Notes under the pieces: model-generated
Told to the model about the DNA's origin: nothing
Databases searched by the model: none
The model's input: the letters and a program-made list of their open reading frames with translations, nothing else
Position numbers and translations under genes: made by a program
In this document: positions 15,794 to 24,539 of the stretch, one piece after another
How positions within the stretch are numbered: position 1 is the first letter of the stretch
Layout of the letters: each line of letters begins with the position of its first letter
Assembly (NCBI GenBank): GCA_946481105.1
Contig: CAMLMM010000010.1
Coordinates: 1 to 38,137 of the forward strand
Source: an uncultured Alphaproteobacteria bacterium
GTDB taxonomy: Bacteria; Pseudomonadota; Alphaproteobacteria; Micavibrionales; Micavibrionaceae
Direction: 5' to 3'
Length of the DNA: 38,137 bases

Positions 15794-16336
15794 ATGTTTA
15801 AACGTCGTATCAAGCGCACCTGGTGGCAACATATACGCGAGTTCATATGGCCGCATATGGGGTGGAAACGGATGGGCCATTATTTTATACTTCGCCTTGT
15901 ACGTCTGAGCGACGGGACGCATTCCATCGCTCTGGGATTGGCGTATGGCGCGGCGGTATCGTTCGTGCCGTTGCCTGGTTCGCATATATTTTCAGCGGCT
16001 GTCCTTAGCATGGCGACCCGCGTGAATATACTAGCGAGTCTTTTAGGGACGCTGGTCGGCAATCCATGGACATTTCCCCTGATGTGGTGGATGTCTTATG
16101 AAACGGGACGTATAACCTTTGAAACCTTAGGGTTGCCGGTGGAGCAGATGCCAGACCATTTTGGCTGGCGTGACCTGCTTCATGCTGTTGAAGCGCACCC
16201 GGCTGATTTATTGCTTCCCTGGGTTGTGGGTGGTTATATTATGGCGATTATTTCCTGCCCCATTTTCTATCTTATCTTTTATAAGATAGTTGCAAAGGCC
16301 CGGCTTAAACATCAACGACGGCGCGAGGTGCTATAG
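15794..16336 (+). CDS. DUF2062 membrane protein
   Basis: The 180-residue protein matches DUF2062: an N-terminal amphipathic WP-rich part, then HSIALGLAYGAAVSFVPLPGSHIF and LLGTLVGNPWTFPLMWWMSYETG, with two or three membrane segments (about 48-70, 75-100, 140-165). Its function is unknown. It often accompanies rsh or acpS in alphaproteobacteria. It lies 12 bases after rsh, and its stop directly abuts the acpS ATG. The pdxJ gene usually found near this position in relatives is missing here. Confidence 0.88.
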   Translation: MFKRRIKRTWWQHIREFIWPHMGWKRMGHYFILRLVRLSDGTHSIALGLAYGAAVSFVPLPGSHIFSAAVLSMATRVNILASLLGTLVGNPWTFPLMWWMSYETGRITFETLGLPVEQMPDHFGWRDLLHAVEAHPADLLLPWVVGGYIMAIISCPIFYLIFYKIVAKARLKHQRRREVL

Positions 16337-16738
16337 ATGATTATCGGTACGGGCAACGACCTTATTGATATTCGACGGATTGAAAAGACTCTGGCACGCT
16401 TTGGCGACCGTTTTATTCAGCGCTGCTTCGCCCCGGAAGAAATCGCCAAGGCGGAACGTCGCCGGGCCGCTGGAACACATATTGCCACTTATGCGAAGCG
16501 GTTTGCAGCCAAGGAGGCATGTTCCAAGGCCCTGGGAACCGGATTCAACGATGGGGTCTATATGCGGGATATTGCCGTCCTGAATGACCGAAATGGTAAA
16601 CCGGAGTTACATCTTTCTGGTGGGGCTCTGGCCCGGCTCCAGAGCATGACGCCCGCAGGAAAGGTGCCGCGCATTCATCTGGCTCTTACAGATGAGCCTC
16701 CGTTGGCCATGGCAAATGTGGTAATTGAAGCTATCTAA
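16337..16738 (+). CDS. acpS: Holo-[acyl-carrier-protein] synthase
   Basis: AcpS transfers 4'-phosphopantetheine from CoA to apo-ACP, activating fatty acid synthesis. The 133-residue length and motifs are typical: [16 protein letters not shown] at the N-terminus with the Mg-binding Asp8, and [16 protein letters not shown] (55-70) with Glu60. The ATG starts directly after the DUF2062 stop, so translation is coupled. lepB follows 38 bases later. Confidence 0.95.
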   Translation: MIIGTGNDLIDIRRIEKTLARFGDRFIQRCFAPEEIAKAERRRAAGTHIATYAKRFAAKEACSKALGTGFNDGVYMRDIAVLNDRNGKPELHLSGGALARLQSMTPAGKVPRIHLALTDEPPLAMANVVIEAI

Positions 16739-16776
16739 GGCTGGATTTATCACTGAATATCCTTTAAAAACCGGGT

Positions 16777-17607
16777 ATGAGCAAAGAAATTATTACTGAA
16801 AACAAAGACCAGGTTCCCCCAACTCCCGCCATTCCTGTTGAAGAGGAGAAGGAAACGGTTGGTGAACTGGCGCGCACATTTTTTGTTGCTATCCTGCTAA
16901 CGGTAATTTTCCGGACATTTTTGTTTGAGCCGTTCAACATCCCATCAAGCTCTATGGTGCCAAACCTGCTGGTCGGGGATTACCTCTTTGTTTCCAAATA
17001 TTCCTATGGTTATAGCCGTTATTCATTCCCCTTTGGTGCCGGTGGATTCGACGGACGTATCATGGCAGAGCAGCCCAAGCGCGGTGATGTGATTGTGTTC
17101 AAGCTTCCAACCGACACTGGCATTGATTATATCAAGCGGCTCGTGGGCATGCCGGGCGATACAATCCAGATGATTAATGGCCGTTTGTATATTAACGATG
17201 AAATTGTTCCCCGTGAACCAGTTGGCATGGTTGAGTATAAGAAAGAATTTGGTATGGAAGCCAAGGTCATGGAATATACGGAGACTTTGCCAGGCGGTGT
17301 GCGGCATACGATTTACGAAGAATCGGATAATGGCGAATTGGACAATACTGGGAAATTCAGAGTTCCGGAGGGACATTATTTTATGATGGGCGATAATCGC
17401 GACAATTCACGGGATAGTCGTGTTGGCGATCTGGTCGGTTATGTCCCTTACGATAATCTGGTTGGTCGTGCCGAGATATTATTTTATTCGACCAATGGTA
17501 AGGCCAGCGTTTTTGAAGTTTGGAAATGGCCCTGGACCATACGTTATGAGCGCCTATTTGATCGTATTGGTAACGGAGAAAGCCTGAAAGTTCCAGGAAT
17601 AGGATGA
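16777..17607 (+). CDS. lepB: Signal peptidase I
   Basis: LepB cleaves signal peptides at the periplasmic face of the inner membrane. The 276-residue protein has an acidic cytoplasmic lead, one membrane segment (about 32-50), then the catalytic Ser59 in IPSSSMVPNLLVGD (the family more often has PSGSM) and catalytic Lys120 in DYIKRLVGMPGD. Box E, GDNRDNSRDSR, is also present. The stop overlaps rnc by ATGA. The order lepB-rnc-era is conserved in proteobacteria. Confidence 0.96.
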   Translation: MSKEIITENKDQVPPTPAIPVEEEKETVGELARTFFVAILLTVIFRTFLFEPFNIPSSSMVPNLLVGDYLFVSKYSYGYSRYSFPFGAGGFDGRIMAEQPKRGDVIVFKLPTDTGIDYIKRLVGMPGDTIQMINGRLYINDEIVPREPVGMVEYKKEFGMEAKVMEYTETLPGGVRHTIYEESDNGELDNTGKFRVPEGHYFMMGDNRDNSRDSRVGDLVGYVPYDNLVGRAEILFYSTNGKASVFEVWKWPWTIRYERLFDRIGNGESLKVPGIG

Positions 17608-18320
17608 AAAAACCAAACGCCCCATCCGACATAGCAGTTCAGGAAAAATTAAAGCTTGATATAGCTGTATTTCAGGACCGTATCGGATATCACTTTAAAA
17701 ATCAGCTTTTCCTTGAACGTGCGCTTACACATTCCAGTGCCGGGGATGAAAATTATGAACGGCTGGAATTCCTCGGAGACCGCGTCCTGGGTCTGGTGAT
17801 TGCCGAAATTCTGTATCGTTGTTTTCCTTTTGAAAAGGAAGGTTCCCTGGCCCGCCGTTTGTCGGCGCTGGCCTGTACCGAAACCCTGGCCCGCATTGCC
17901 CGCGATCTTGATCTGCCGGATATCGTAATTTCTTCGGCTTCCGAGCGTGCCGCCGGAGGCACCAAACAGGACAATCTGCTGGCCGATTGCATGGAAGCGA
18001 TTATTGGCGCTATCTTCCTTGATCAGGGATATATTGCTTGCCAGGAAGTGGTCACAGCTTTGTGGGGCGACCGGATTTACACCTTGTCGCAGCCACCTGT
18101 TGATTCAAAGACCGCGTTGCAAGAATGGGCGCAGGCGCGTGGGTTGCCTGTGCCGCTCTATGAAATTATTGGCCGCGAAGGGCCTGATCATGCGCCACAG
18201 TTTCGCATACGGGTTTCGGTGGAAGGGGTTGAGCCGGAAGAGGCTGTCGGCCCATCTCGGCGCGTGGCTGAAAAACAGGCCGCCCAGAATTTATATGATC
18301 GACTAAAGCAGGAATTATGA
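17604..18320 (+). CDS. rnc: Ribonuclease III
   Basis: RNase III cuts double-stranded RNA, including rRNA precursors. The 238-residue protein has the signature ERLEFLGDRVL (52-62) with Glu55 and Asp59, the second acidic pair Asp128 and Glu131 (NLLADCMEAIIGA), and a C-terminal dsRNA-binding domain (about 165-235; KTALQEWAQARGLPVPLYE). It overlaps lepB and era by four bases each, so the three are translationally coupled. Confidence 0.96.
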   Translation: MKKPNAPSDIAVQEKLKLDIAVFQDRIGYHFKNQLFLERALTHSSAGDENYERLEFLGDRVLGLVIAEILYRCFPFEKEGSLARRLSALACTETLARIARDLDLPDIVISSASERAAGGTKQDNLLADCMEAIIGAIFLDQGYIACQEVVTALWGDRIYTLSQPPVDSKTALQEWAQARGLPVPLYEIIGREGPDHAPQFRIRVSVEGVEPEEAVGPSRRVAEKQAAQNLYDRLKQEL

Positions 18321-19225
18321 GCGCATCAAAAAAAATATGCGGCAGCGTCGCCATTATTGGTGCGCCAAATGCAGGTAAATCGACACTCGTCAATCAAATG
18401 GTTGGCCAGAAAGTATCTATTGTTTCACCAAAGGTGCAGACAACGCGTAATCGTATTCTGGGTATTGCGATTGAAGGTGATGCTCAGGTCATCCTGATCG
18501 ACACACCTGGATTATTCAGTCCAAAATCCCGCTTGGATAAGGCCATGGTCGGCGCCGCCTGGAATGGGGCGGATGAAGGTGATGTCGTTGCGTATATTTT
18601 TGATTCAACCAAGAAGGGGCCCAGCGAGAATGACCGCAACATTCTTCAGCGCCTGAAAGATATGGCGCCTGATCGACCGGTTATTCTTGTTCTCAATAAA
18701 GTCGATGCGATTCAGAAGCCAAAGCTATTAAAACTGGCAACAGATTTAAATGCGTTATGCCCGTTTGAGGCTACATTCATGATATCGGCCAAGACAGGCG
18801 ATGGTGTGAAGGACGTGATGAAATACTTCATCAAATGTCTGCCCGAAGGTGATTGGATATTTGAAGAAGATCAGATATCCGATATGCCGATGCGGTTGCT
18901 CGCCGCTGAAATTACGCGTGAGCAGGTGTTTTTGCAGTTGCATCAGGAAATTCCGTATTCCATCACCGTTGAAACGGAAACATGGGAAAAATTTGATAAT
19001 GGCGATATCCGTCTGCAGCAGATTATTCATGTTGAGAAGGATCAACAGAAGGCGATTGTGCTGGGGCGTGGTGGCGCACGGTTGCGCGAAATAGGTTCAC
19101 GGGCGCGGGCTGAGCTGCAAAATTCATTTGAGCGTACAGTTCACTTGAAACTTTTTGTAAGAGTTACAGACCGTTGGCAGGATGATCCCCTGTATTATGC
19201 GACCTGGGGTCTGGAGAAAAACTAG
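18317..19225 (+). CDS. era: GTPase Era, 16S rRNA-binding ribosome assembly factor
   Basis: Era binds the 3' end of 16S rRNA during small-subunit maturation. The 302-residue protein has G1 GAPNAGKS (15-22), G3 DTPG (62-65), G4 NKVD (127-130), G5-like SAKTG, and a C-terminal KH domain (about 205-290) with VLGRGGARLREIGSRAR. Its start overlaps rnc. It ends the rsh-era run; recO, which often follows, is not here. Confidence 0.96.
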   Translation: MSASKKICGSVAIIGAPNAGKSTLVNQMVGQKVSIVSPKVQTTRNRILGIAIEGDAQVILIDTPGLFSPKSRLDKAMVGAAWNGADEGDVVAYIFDSTKKGPSENDRNILQRLKDMAPDRPVILVLNKVDAIQKPKLLKLATDLNALCPFEATFMISAKTGDGVKDVMKYFIKCLPEGDWIFEEDQISDMPMRLLAAEITREQVFLQLHQEIPYSITVETETWEKFDNGDIRLQQIIHVEKDQQKAIVLGRGGARLREIGSRARAELQNSFERTVHLKLFVRVTDRWQDDPLYYATWGLEKN

Positions 19226-19246
19226 TTTTCCTTGTCACATGTTCCT

Positions 19247-19293
19247 TGTGGATAAAAATCCAAAACGAATCGCCGATTCTTGAGCAGCGAATC
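19247..19293 (+). promoter_or_regulatory. gcrA upstream control region: DnaA box and three GANTC methylation sites
   Basis: TGTGGATAA (19247-19255) is the exact reverse complement of the strong DnaA box TTATCCACA. It is followed by GAATC (19267-19271), GATTC (19275-19279) and GAATC (19289-19293), three CcrM-type GANTC sites within 27 bases. In Caulobacter DnaA activates gcrA, and CcrM methylation of GANTC tunes GcrA-dependent promoters. The arrangement suggests the same circuit here; binding is inference. The gcrA ATG is at 19347, behind GGAGGAG. Confidence 0.65.
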
Positions 19294-19346
19294 ATCTTCC
19301 TGTTAGGGTATTTTCAGTTTCAAGAAAATCTGGAGGAGATTAAGGG

Positions 19347-19868
19347 ATGAGCTGGACCGACGAGCGCGTTATGTTGCTCAAGAAGTTATGGGTAGAAGGC
19401 AAAACCGCTGCTGAAATCGCCAAGTTGATTGGCGGCGGCGTCACCCGCAACGCCGTTATCGGCAAAGCCCACCGGATGAAATTGTCAGGCCGTGTATCAC
19501 CCATTCAGGAGAATACACGCCCGGAAACAGTATCACACCGTGCGGCCCCAAAAACCCACAAACAGACCATCGGCAAAGTATCGCCACGCGAGATTATCGC
19601 GCCAGTACAGGCTCCTGTCATTGAAGAGAATTATTGCTTTGGCGATGGCGTTTCGATGGTGGACCTGAAGGAACGCATGTGCCGCTGGCCGATTGGTGAC
19701 CCGAAAGAAGCTGGTTTCAAGTTCTGTGGTGGACCGTCTGTTGAAGGTCTGCCTTATTGTGACCATCATTGCCGCGCGGCGTATCAGGTCAATACCAAGA
19801 GCAAATTGCGTATCGATGAATTATCCAAAATTGACCTGGATGTCATACGTAAGAAAATTACGGCCTAG
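19347..19868 (+). CDS. gcrA: Cell-cycle regulator GcrA
   Basis: GcrA is an alphaproteobacterial sigma70 co-activator that binds near GANTC-methylated promoters and controls S-phase genes. The 173-residue protein has the diagnostic N-terminus MSWTDERVMLLKKLW, followed by a helix-turn-helix with GVTRNAVIGKAHRMKLSGR, a basic Pro-rich linker (about 48-100), and the conserved C-terminal block CRWPIGDPKEAGFKFCGG with CDHHCRAAY. Cys-His spacing in that block suggests metal binding. GGAGGAG lies about 15 bases ahead and GGG nearer the ATG. It is transcribed alone behind the DnaA/GANTC region and converges on tadA, four bases away. Confidence 0.96.
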   Translation: MSWTDERVMLLKKLWVEGKTAAEIAKLIGGGVTRNAVIGKAHRMKLSGRVSPIQENTRPETVSHRAAPKTHKQTIGKVSPREIIAPVQAPVIEENYCFGDGVSMVDLKERMCRWPIGDPKEAGFKFCGGPSVEGLPYCDHHCRAAYQVNTKSKLRIDELSKIDLDVIRKKITA

Positions 19869-19871
19869 GAA

Positions 19872-20354
19872 TTAGCCCCGCTCCGGCGGGGTTTTTCTTT
19901 TCCTGGCAAAGAAATCTTTCAAAATTTGACCACATTCTGTTGCGAGATTACCTGACCGGACATCTGGCTTATGATGCAGCTGGGCATGGGAATAATACTG
20001 AACCGGGCTGGTCAGGCCACCGCTTTTGGGATCGTCGGCCCCGTAATGGAGCGTCCGGATACGGGCAAAGCTGATAGCGGCGGCGCACATAGGGCAAGGT
20101 TCGAGTGTTACATATAAATCATATTCCGGGATGCGTTGGGCCCCCAATTTCTGACATATCTCGCGTATAACAAGAATTTCTGCGTGGGCGGTCGGATCCG
20201 AAAGTTCAATGGTTCGGTTTCCTGCCCGGGCCACAATTTCGCCGGTGCGGCTGTCCACCAGAACAGCACCAATGGGTACTTCATCACGTGTAGCGGCTAA
20301 ACGCGCCTCTTCCAGCGCAGCCAACATTGCGTTATGGTCGGATTTATCGGACAT
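19872..20354 (-). CDS. tadA: tRNA-specific adenosine-34 deaminase
   Basis: TadA converts A34 to inosine in tRNA-Arg(ACG), allowing decoding of CGN codons. The 160-residue protein has the zinc site HAE (57-59, with catalytic Glu59) and PCPMC (86-90, Cys87 and Cys90) plus the deaminase core VPIGAVLVD. The last residues (KTPPERG) are encoded by the gcrA terminator stem. The start is only 36 bases from the divergent rluB start, so the two promoters must overlap coding sequence. Confidence 0.94.
   Translation of the reverse strand: MSDKSDHNAMLAALEEARLAATRDEVPIGAVLVDSRTGEIVARAGNRTIELSDPTAHAEILVIREICQKLGAQRIPEYDLYVTLEPCPMCAAAISFARIRTLHYGADDPKSGGLTSPVQYYSHAQLHHKPDVRSGNLATECGQILKDFFARKRKTPPERG
19874..19900 (+). 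terminator. Rho-independent terminator of gcrA
   Basis: CCCCGC (19876-19881) pairs with GCGGGG (19886-19891) around loop TCCG, extendable to 8 bp with a G-T pair, then TTTTTCTTTT. The stem lies inside the last codons of the converging tadA gene. Confidence 0.88.
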
Positions 20355-20390
20355 AGGCTCATTAGTAGCGTTTCAACCGGAAAAGACAAC

Positions 20391-21191
20391 ATGGAAAATG
20401 AAAACACAGAAAATGCTGCAAATAATGCTGACAGGGGCGAACGTATTGCCAAGGTAATGGCCCGTCTGGGTGTTGCCTCACGCCGCGATGCCGAAAAGAT
20501 TATTGCCGATGGACGCGTGGTCCTGAATGGCGAAACCGTAACGACTCCGGCCACATTCGTTAAGCCGGATGATGTTATTGAGGTCGATGGGGAGCGTTTG
20601 GGTAAGAAGCAGTGTACGCGCCTGTTCCTGTATCACAAGCCTCCGGGACTTATCACGACGGCAAAAGACCCGGAAGGGCGTCCGACGGTATTCGAAAACC
20701 TGCCGGCCAATCTGCCGCGCGTTATCAGCGTGGGTCGACTTGACCTTAATACTGAAGGTTTATTATTGCTCACCAATGATGGTGAATTGTCGCGGGCACT
20801 TGAATTACCTGCCACAGGTTTAAAACGCACCTACCGTGTCCGGGTTCATGGCGGACGCGGCGGCATTCCCGGCTTAACTAAAAAACTGGACATCTTGAAA
20901 GAAGGACTGGTCGTTAAAGGCATACGTTATGGTGCCATCGAAGCCAGCGTCGATGAACAGCAAAAACAGGATGCCACCAATATCTGGATCACCATGACCT
21001 TGACCGAAGGCAAGAACCGTGAGATTCGGAATGTCATGGAAGCGCTGGGCTACGATGTGTCACGCCTGTTGCGCTTGGCCTATGGTCCCTTTGAACTGGG
21101 GGAACTGCCGCGTGGTGAAACCGTCGAGGTTTCCATGCGTGATATGAAATCCATGCTCCCGCCTGATGTTGTGAAAAAAATTACAGGATAG
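20391..21191 (+). CDS. rluB: Large-subunit rRNA pseudouridine synthase (RluB family)
   Basis: Rsu-type pseudouridine synthase; RluB makes Psi2605 in 23S rRNA. The 266-residue protein has an S4 domain (about 17-65; IAKVMARLGVASRRDAEK) and a catalytic domain with GRLDLNTEGLLLLTNDG (115-131), catalytic Asp118, and the C-terminal EGKNREIRNVMEALGYDVSRL. I chose ATG 20391 because the earlier ATG adds residues overlapping tadA. RsuA or RluE specificity cannot be ruled out, but length and the LTEGKNREIR segment favour RluB. rsmD follows after 6 bases. Confidence 0.9.
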   Translation: MENENTENAANNADRGERIAKVMARLGVASRRDAEKIIADGRVVLNGETVTTPATFVKPDDVIEVDGERLGKKQCTRLFLYHKPPGLITTAKDPEGRPTVFENLPANLPRVISVGRLDLNTEGLLLLTNDGELSRALELPATGLKRTYRVRVHGGRGGIPGLTKKLDILKEGLVVKGIRYGAIEASVDEQQKQDATNIWITMTLTEGKNREIRNVMEALGYDVSRLLRLAYGPFELGELPRGETVEVSMRDMKSMLPPDVVKKITG

Positions 21192-21197
21192 GCCTAG

Positions 21198-21758
21198 ATG
21201 CGGATTATCGGCGGCAGTGCCCGTGGACATCCCCTAAAAACCCCTGTCGGGCAGGACATCCGGCCAACATCGGATAAGGTCCGTCTGGCGATTTTTAACG
21301 CTCTATTCTCCCGTGGCGGCGTCATTGATGCCGTGGTTGTTGATGTGTTCTGTGGGACCGGGGCGCTGGGGCTGGAAGCTTTGTCGCAAGGGGCAGCATC
21401 CTGTCATTTTTTTGATACGTCACGGACATCGCTGGCACTCGCCAAGGAAAATGCCAGGACCTTGAAGATGGTGGACAAGAGCCAGTTCACGATAAAGGAT
21501 GCAACGCGTTTAGGCGCGCGAGCTGAAGATCAGCCGCCGTCGTCACTGGTTTTTATTGACCCGCCTTATCGTAAGAACCTGATTACCCCGACCTTAAACG
21601 GGCTGAAAGCGGGCGATTGGTTGACGCCGGATGCATTGATTGTTGTTGAATCGGAAAAGGAGTTGCCGCCCGTCACTGATTTTGGCACGATTGATTTTGA
21701 TAAAACCTATGGCGAAACACGCGTCTATTTTATCCGGGCAGAAAATACGCCAGCATAA
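21198..21758 (+). CDS. rsmD: 16S rRNA (guanine-966-N2)-methyltransferase
   Basis: RsmD methylates G966 of 16S rRNA. The 186-residue protein shows the family start MRIIGGSARGHPLKTP, RPTSDKVRLAIFNAL, SAM motif DVFCGTGALGLEALSQGA (49-66) and catalytic DPPY (121-124). It follows rluB by 6 bases, so two ribosomal RNA modification genes are paired. Its 3' end overlaps the converging uppP gene by 29 bases. Confidence 0.94.
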   Translation: MRIIGGSARGHPLKTPVGQDIRPTSDKVRLAIFNALFSRGGVIDAVVVDVFCGTGALGLEALSQGAASCHFFDTSRTSLALAKENARTLKMVDKSQFTIKDATRLGARAEDQPPSSLVFIDPPYRKNLITPTLNGLKAGDWLTPDALIVVESEKELPPVTDFGTIDFDKTYGETRVYFIRAENTPA

Positions 21759-22530
21759 TCAGGCCTAGGATAATCCGGTAAATCGCAAACGGGATAAAGT
21801 CGTGCCGGGCAACAAATTTCAGAAAAACTTTGACCGCCAGCATACCCGAAAGGAAGGACACGATAAAGCCAACGGTCATGACACCTATGTCATCCAGTGA
21901 TAAGGAATGGCGGTACTTAACAATATCAAGAAGCGTGGCGGCCAGCATCACCGGAATAGCCATGAAGAATGAGAATTCAGTAGCGGCCTTGCGGTCAAGC
22001 TTCAGCAGCAAGCCCCCAATAATTGTCGCCCCGGAACGGGATGTTCCCGGAATAATGGCAACAGCCTGCGCGCAGCCCAGCCAGAACGCCTGTTTCAGTG
22101 AAATATCATCCATGTTGTGCGTGGTGGGTGCTGGCTTAAATTTTTCAACAACCCAGATAATGATACCGCCGATAATGAGCGTAGTCGCCACAATAAGGGG
22201 CGAGAATAAATGCTCCTCAATTGCATGATTAAATGACAGGCCGATAATCGCTGCTGGTAGAAAGGCAACTATCATTTTCATTACGAAGGATTGCTGTTTT
22301 TTATCCTGTAGATTGCATGCAATATCCAGTAAACGTTTCCGGTATAACCAGCAGACAGCGAGGATGGCCCCCAACTGAATAACCACGATGAACATATTGG
22401 CGGAAGGCAGGGTGAACCCCAGTAATTCCTTGCCAAGAATAAGATGTCCCGTGGAGGATACGGGGATAAATTCCGTGAGCCCCTCAAGAATGCCGAGCAG
22501 AATGGCATGAAAATAAACAAGAAGAGCCAC
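21730..22530 (-). CDS. uppP: Undecaprenyl-diphosphatase UppP (BacA)
   Basis: UppP dephosphorylates undecaprenyl diphosphate to recycle the carrier lipid for peptidoglycan and O-antigen; it also confers bacitracin tolerance. The 266-residue membrane protein has the active-site blocks EGLTEFIPVSSTGHLIL (16-32) and PGTSRSGATI (161-170) with the catalytic Arg, and about eight membrane segments. It overlaps the 3' end of rsmD by 29 bases on the opposite strand. YceI lies 23 bases upstream on the same strand and may share its transcript. Confidence 0.96.
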   Translation of the reverse strand: MALLVYFHAILLGILEGLTEFIPVSSTGHLILGKELLGFTLPSANMFIVVIQLGAILAVCWLYRKRLLDIACNLQDKKQQSFVMKMIVAFLPAAIIGLSFNHAIEEHLFSPLIVATTLIIGGIIIWVVEKFKPAPTTHNMDDISLKQAFWLGCAQAVAIIPGTSRSGATIIGGLLLKLDRKAATEFSFFMAIPVMLAATLLDIVKYRHSLSLDDIGVMTVGFIVSFLSGMLAVKVFLKFVARHDFIPFAIYRIILGLIMLAYFLPG

Positions 22531-22553
22531 AGAGTTTCCTAATGATGTAAATA

Positions 22554-23126
22554 TTACTTATGCGCCATAAGGTCGAAGCGGACCTTCACGTCATTTCCGA
22601 CCCACTCACCCTTACCATCTGCATTCACACCCAGTCCAAAGTCAAGGCGTTTCAATGTTATTTCACCAAAAGCATGGGTATTTGGCCCCTCGGTTTTCAG
22701 GCCGAAGGGCAGAGTAATATTCTTGGTTACCCCCAGAATAGTCAGGGTGCCATCTGCGATGTAATTAGCAACACCATCTTTATCTGCGGCGGGATTGGCT
22801 GTGATTTTCTTGGATTCAAATACGGCCTCCGGGAATTCGGCCGCATTAAACCAGTCGGTTCCCGGCAGGCTGCCGTCATAAGTTTTGTCACCGGTGTGAG
22901 CGGAGGCGGTATCCACTGTGACTTTAATTGAGGAATGTTCAAGGTCTTTTTCATCAAATTTGATATCAGCGGTAAATTTCTGAAATGTACCTTTAAATTC
23001 CGTACCTTCCTGCGTCCCGGTAAAGGCAAGTGTGCTGGTCGTCGGGTCGATGGTCCAAGTAGGCGCATCTGCCAGAGCAGGTGTTGTGGTCAGTAAAGTT
23101 AACAGCAGGAAGGCAAGGGCACGCAT
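22554..23126 (-). CDS. YceI family periplasmic protein
   Basis: YceI proteins are lipocalin-like beta barrels that bind polyisoprenoids such as ubiquinone precursors. The 190-residue protein has a signal peptide (about 1-19, ending ALA|DAP) and family motifs: WTIDPTTSTLAFTGTQEGTEFKGTF, FKKFTAD-like FQKFTADIKFDEK, DWFNAAEFPEAVFESKKI and a final GNDVKVRFDLMAHK. It lies 12 bases downstream of the cytochrome b561 gene on the same strand; the YceI-b561 pair is commonly found together, suggesting a redox or quinone-linked role. Confidence 0.92.
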   Translation of the reverse strand: MRALAFLLLTLLTTTPALADAPTWTIDPTTSTLAFTGTQEGTEFKGTFQKFTADIKFDEKDLEHSSIKVTVDTASAHTGDKTYDGSLPGTDWFNAAEFPEAVFESKKITANPAADKDGVANYIADGTLTILGVTKNITLPFGLKTEGPNTHAFGEITLKRLDFGLGVNADGKGEWVGNDVKVRFDLMAHK

Positions 23127-23138
23127 CGGGGACTCCGC

Positions 23139-23711
23139 TTATTTTTTCAAAGGTTTTAGAACAGGGATCATGCGGGTCAGGACATCATCACGATCAATGA
23201 TGTAATGTTTGAGTGCAGCACCGACATGCCCGGCAATTAGAATGATGGCAATCCACGCGAGGCTTTCATGCACTTCGCCAAAATCATGGGAAATATCCCC
23301 GCGGTTTTGGACACCTTCAAAAATCGGCAAATGCGGCCATTGGAACAGACCAAACCAGATGGTCGGAATATCACGTGGCGAGGTCGAAACAAGAGCCCAG
23401 CCTGTCAAAGGCAGGGCAAACATTAAAACATAAAGGATAACATGAGTGGCGCTGGCTGCGAATTTTTCCCAGGGTTTCATATGGTCAGGATAAGGCGGGG
23501 CTTTATGCATCAAGCGCCAGACAAGGCGCAGGGCGCTCAGAGCCAGGACTGTCAGGCCTAATGACTTATGAATCTGGAATGTAGCAAACCTGATCCCGGC
23601 AGGCAGAAGATCGTCTTCGCTCATGAGCAAACCCATGATAAGCAAGGCAATAATGCTAAGAGCAATCAGCCAGTGCAGGATGATGGCAGTTTTTGTGTAC
23701 GAAGATGTCAT
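23139..23711 (-). CDS. Cytochrome b561 family membrane protein
   Basis: This 190-residue protein is a four-helix, di-heme b-type cytochrome (CybB-like) likely to move electrons between quinol and periplasmic partners. Candidate heme ligands are His13 (ILHWLIAL), His47 (QIHKSLGL), His147 (VHESLAW) and His161 (AGHVGAALKH). I chose ATG 23711 (MTSSYTKTAI), which places the first heme histidine as in the family; the longer frame adds 38 non-homologous residues. It is upstream of the YceI gene on the same strand and divergent from the GST gene. Confidence 0.93.
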   Translation of the reverse strand: MTSSYTKTAIILHWLIALSIIALLIMGLLMSEDDLLPAGIRFATFQIHKSLGLTVLALSALRLVWRLMHKAPPYPDHMKPWEKFAASATHVILYVLMFALPLTGWALVSTSPRDIPTIWFGLFQWPHLPIFEGVQNRGDISHDFGEVHESLAWIAIILIAGHVGAALKHYIIDRDDVLTRMIPVLKPLKK

Positions 23712-23817
23712 GATGATAGTCCCTGCGTGAAAGAAACAAACCCAGTATAGTTCAAATAAAAGAGAAATAAAATGTTCTATGGCCCCTGATATGGTTTTGG
23801 GGTAAGATACAATCAAG

Positions 23818-24486
23818 ATGCGCACGCTTTATCATTTATGGCTGCACCCGTTTTCCCGTAAGGTACGTCTGGTATTGGGAGAGAAGGGTCTGGAGTATGA
23901 TCCCAGGGTCGAACGGGTCTGGGAGCGTCGCACTGATTTTCTGGTTCTCAACCCGGCGGGTGATGTTCCCGTGCTGGTAGAGCCAGATGGCACCAGTCTT
24001 TCGAATAGCTGGGTCATTTGCGAATATCTCGAAGAAATTTATACCGGGGTTGACCTGTTGGGGCATGACCCGGTCCAGCGGGCGGAAACGCGCCGCCTGG
24101 TCAGCTGGTTCGATGATAAATTCAACCGGGAAGTGACCGAAAACTTGGTTGGCGAGAAAATGATGAAGCGGTTCATGCGTCTGGGGGAGCCGAATGGTCC
24201 CTCGGTTCGGGCCGGGCATTCCAATATTCATTATCATCTGGATTATATCGGCTTCCTTACCGAAAAACGGAATTGGCTGGCCGGTGAGGCGTTTTCCCTG
24301 GCGGATATTGCCGCAGCTTCTCATCTGTCAACGGTGGACTATATCGGGGATGTGCCGTGGGATGAGCATACGGGCGCGCGTGAATGGTATGCACGGGTTA
24401 AATCCCGCCCGAGTTTCCGGGATATTCTGGGTGAACGTATTCCCGGTTTTGCCCCTGCCAAGCATTATGAGGATGTAGATTTTTAA
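23818..24486 (+). CDS. Glutathione S-transferase family protein
   Basis: The 222-residue protein has an N-terminal thioredoxin-like domain (about 1-78; TLYHLWLHPFSRKVRLVLGEKGL, cis-Pro in GDVPVLVEPDG, then SNSWVICEYLEE with the glutathione-contacting Ser) and an all-helical C-terminal domain with NWLAGEAFSLADIAAASHL. The catalytic residue is probably Ser10-like or backbone, as often in bacterial GSTs; the substrate is not inferable. Ribosome site is weak. It starts 106 bases from the divergent cytochrome b561 gene; the SDR gene follows after 53 bases. Confidence 0.9.
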   Translation: MRTLYHLWLHPFSRKVRLVLGEKGLEYDPRVERVWERRTDFLVLNPAGDVPVLVEPDGTSLSNSWVICEYLEEIYTGVDLLGHDPVQRAETRRLVSWFDDKFNREVTENLVGEKMMKRFMRLGEPNGPSVRAGHSNIHYHLDYIGFLTEKRNWLAGEAFSLADIAAASHLSTVDYIGDVPWDEHTGAREWYARVKSRPSFRDILGERIPGFAPAKHYEDVDF

Positions 24487-24539
24487 GTTAAATCTGCTTA
24501 TAGTGATCTCTTCGCGACTATAAATAACATAATATAGAA

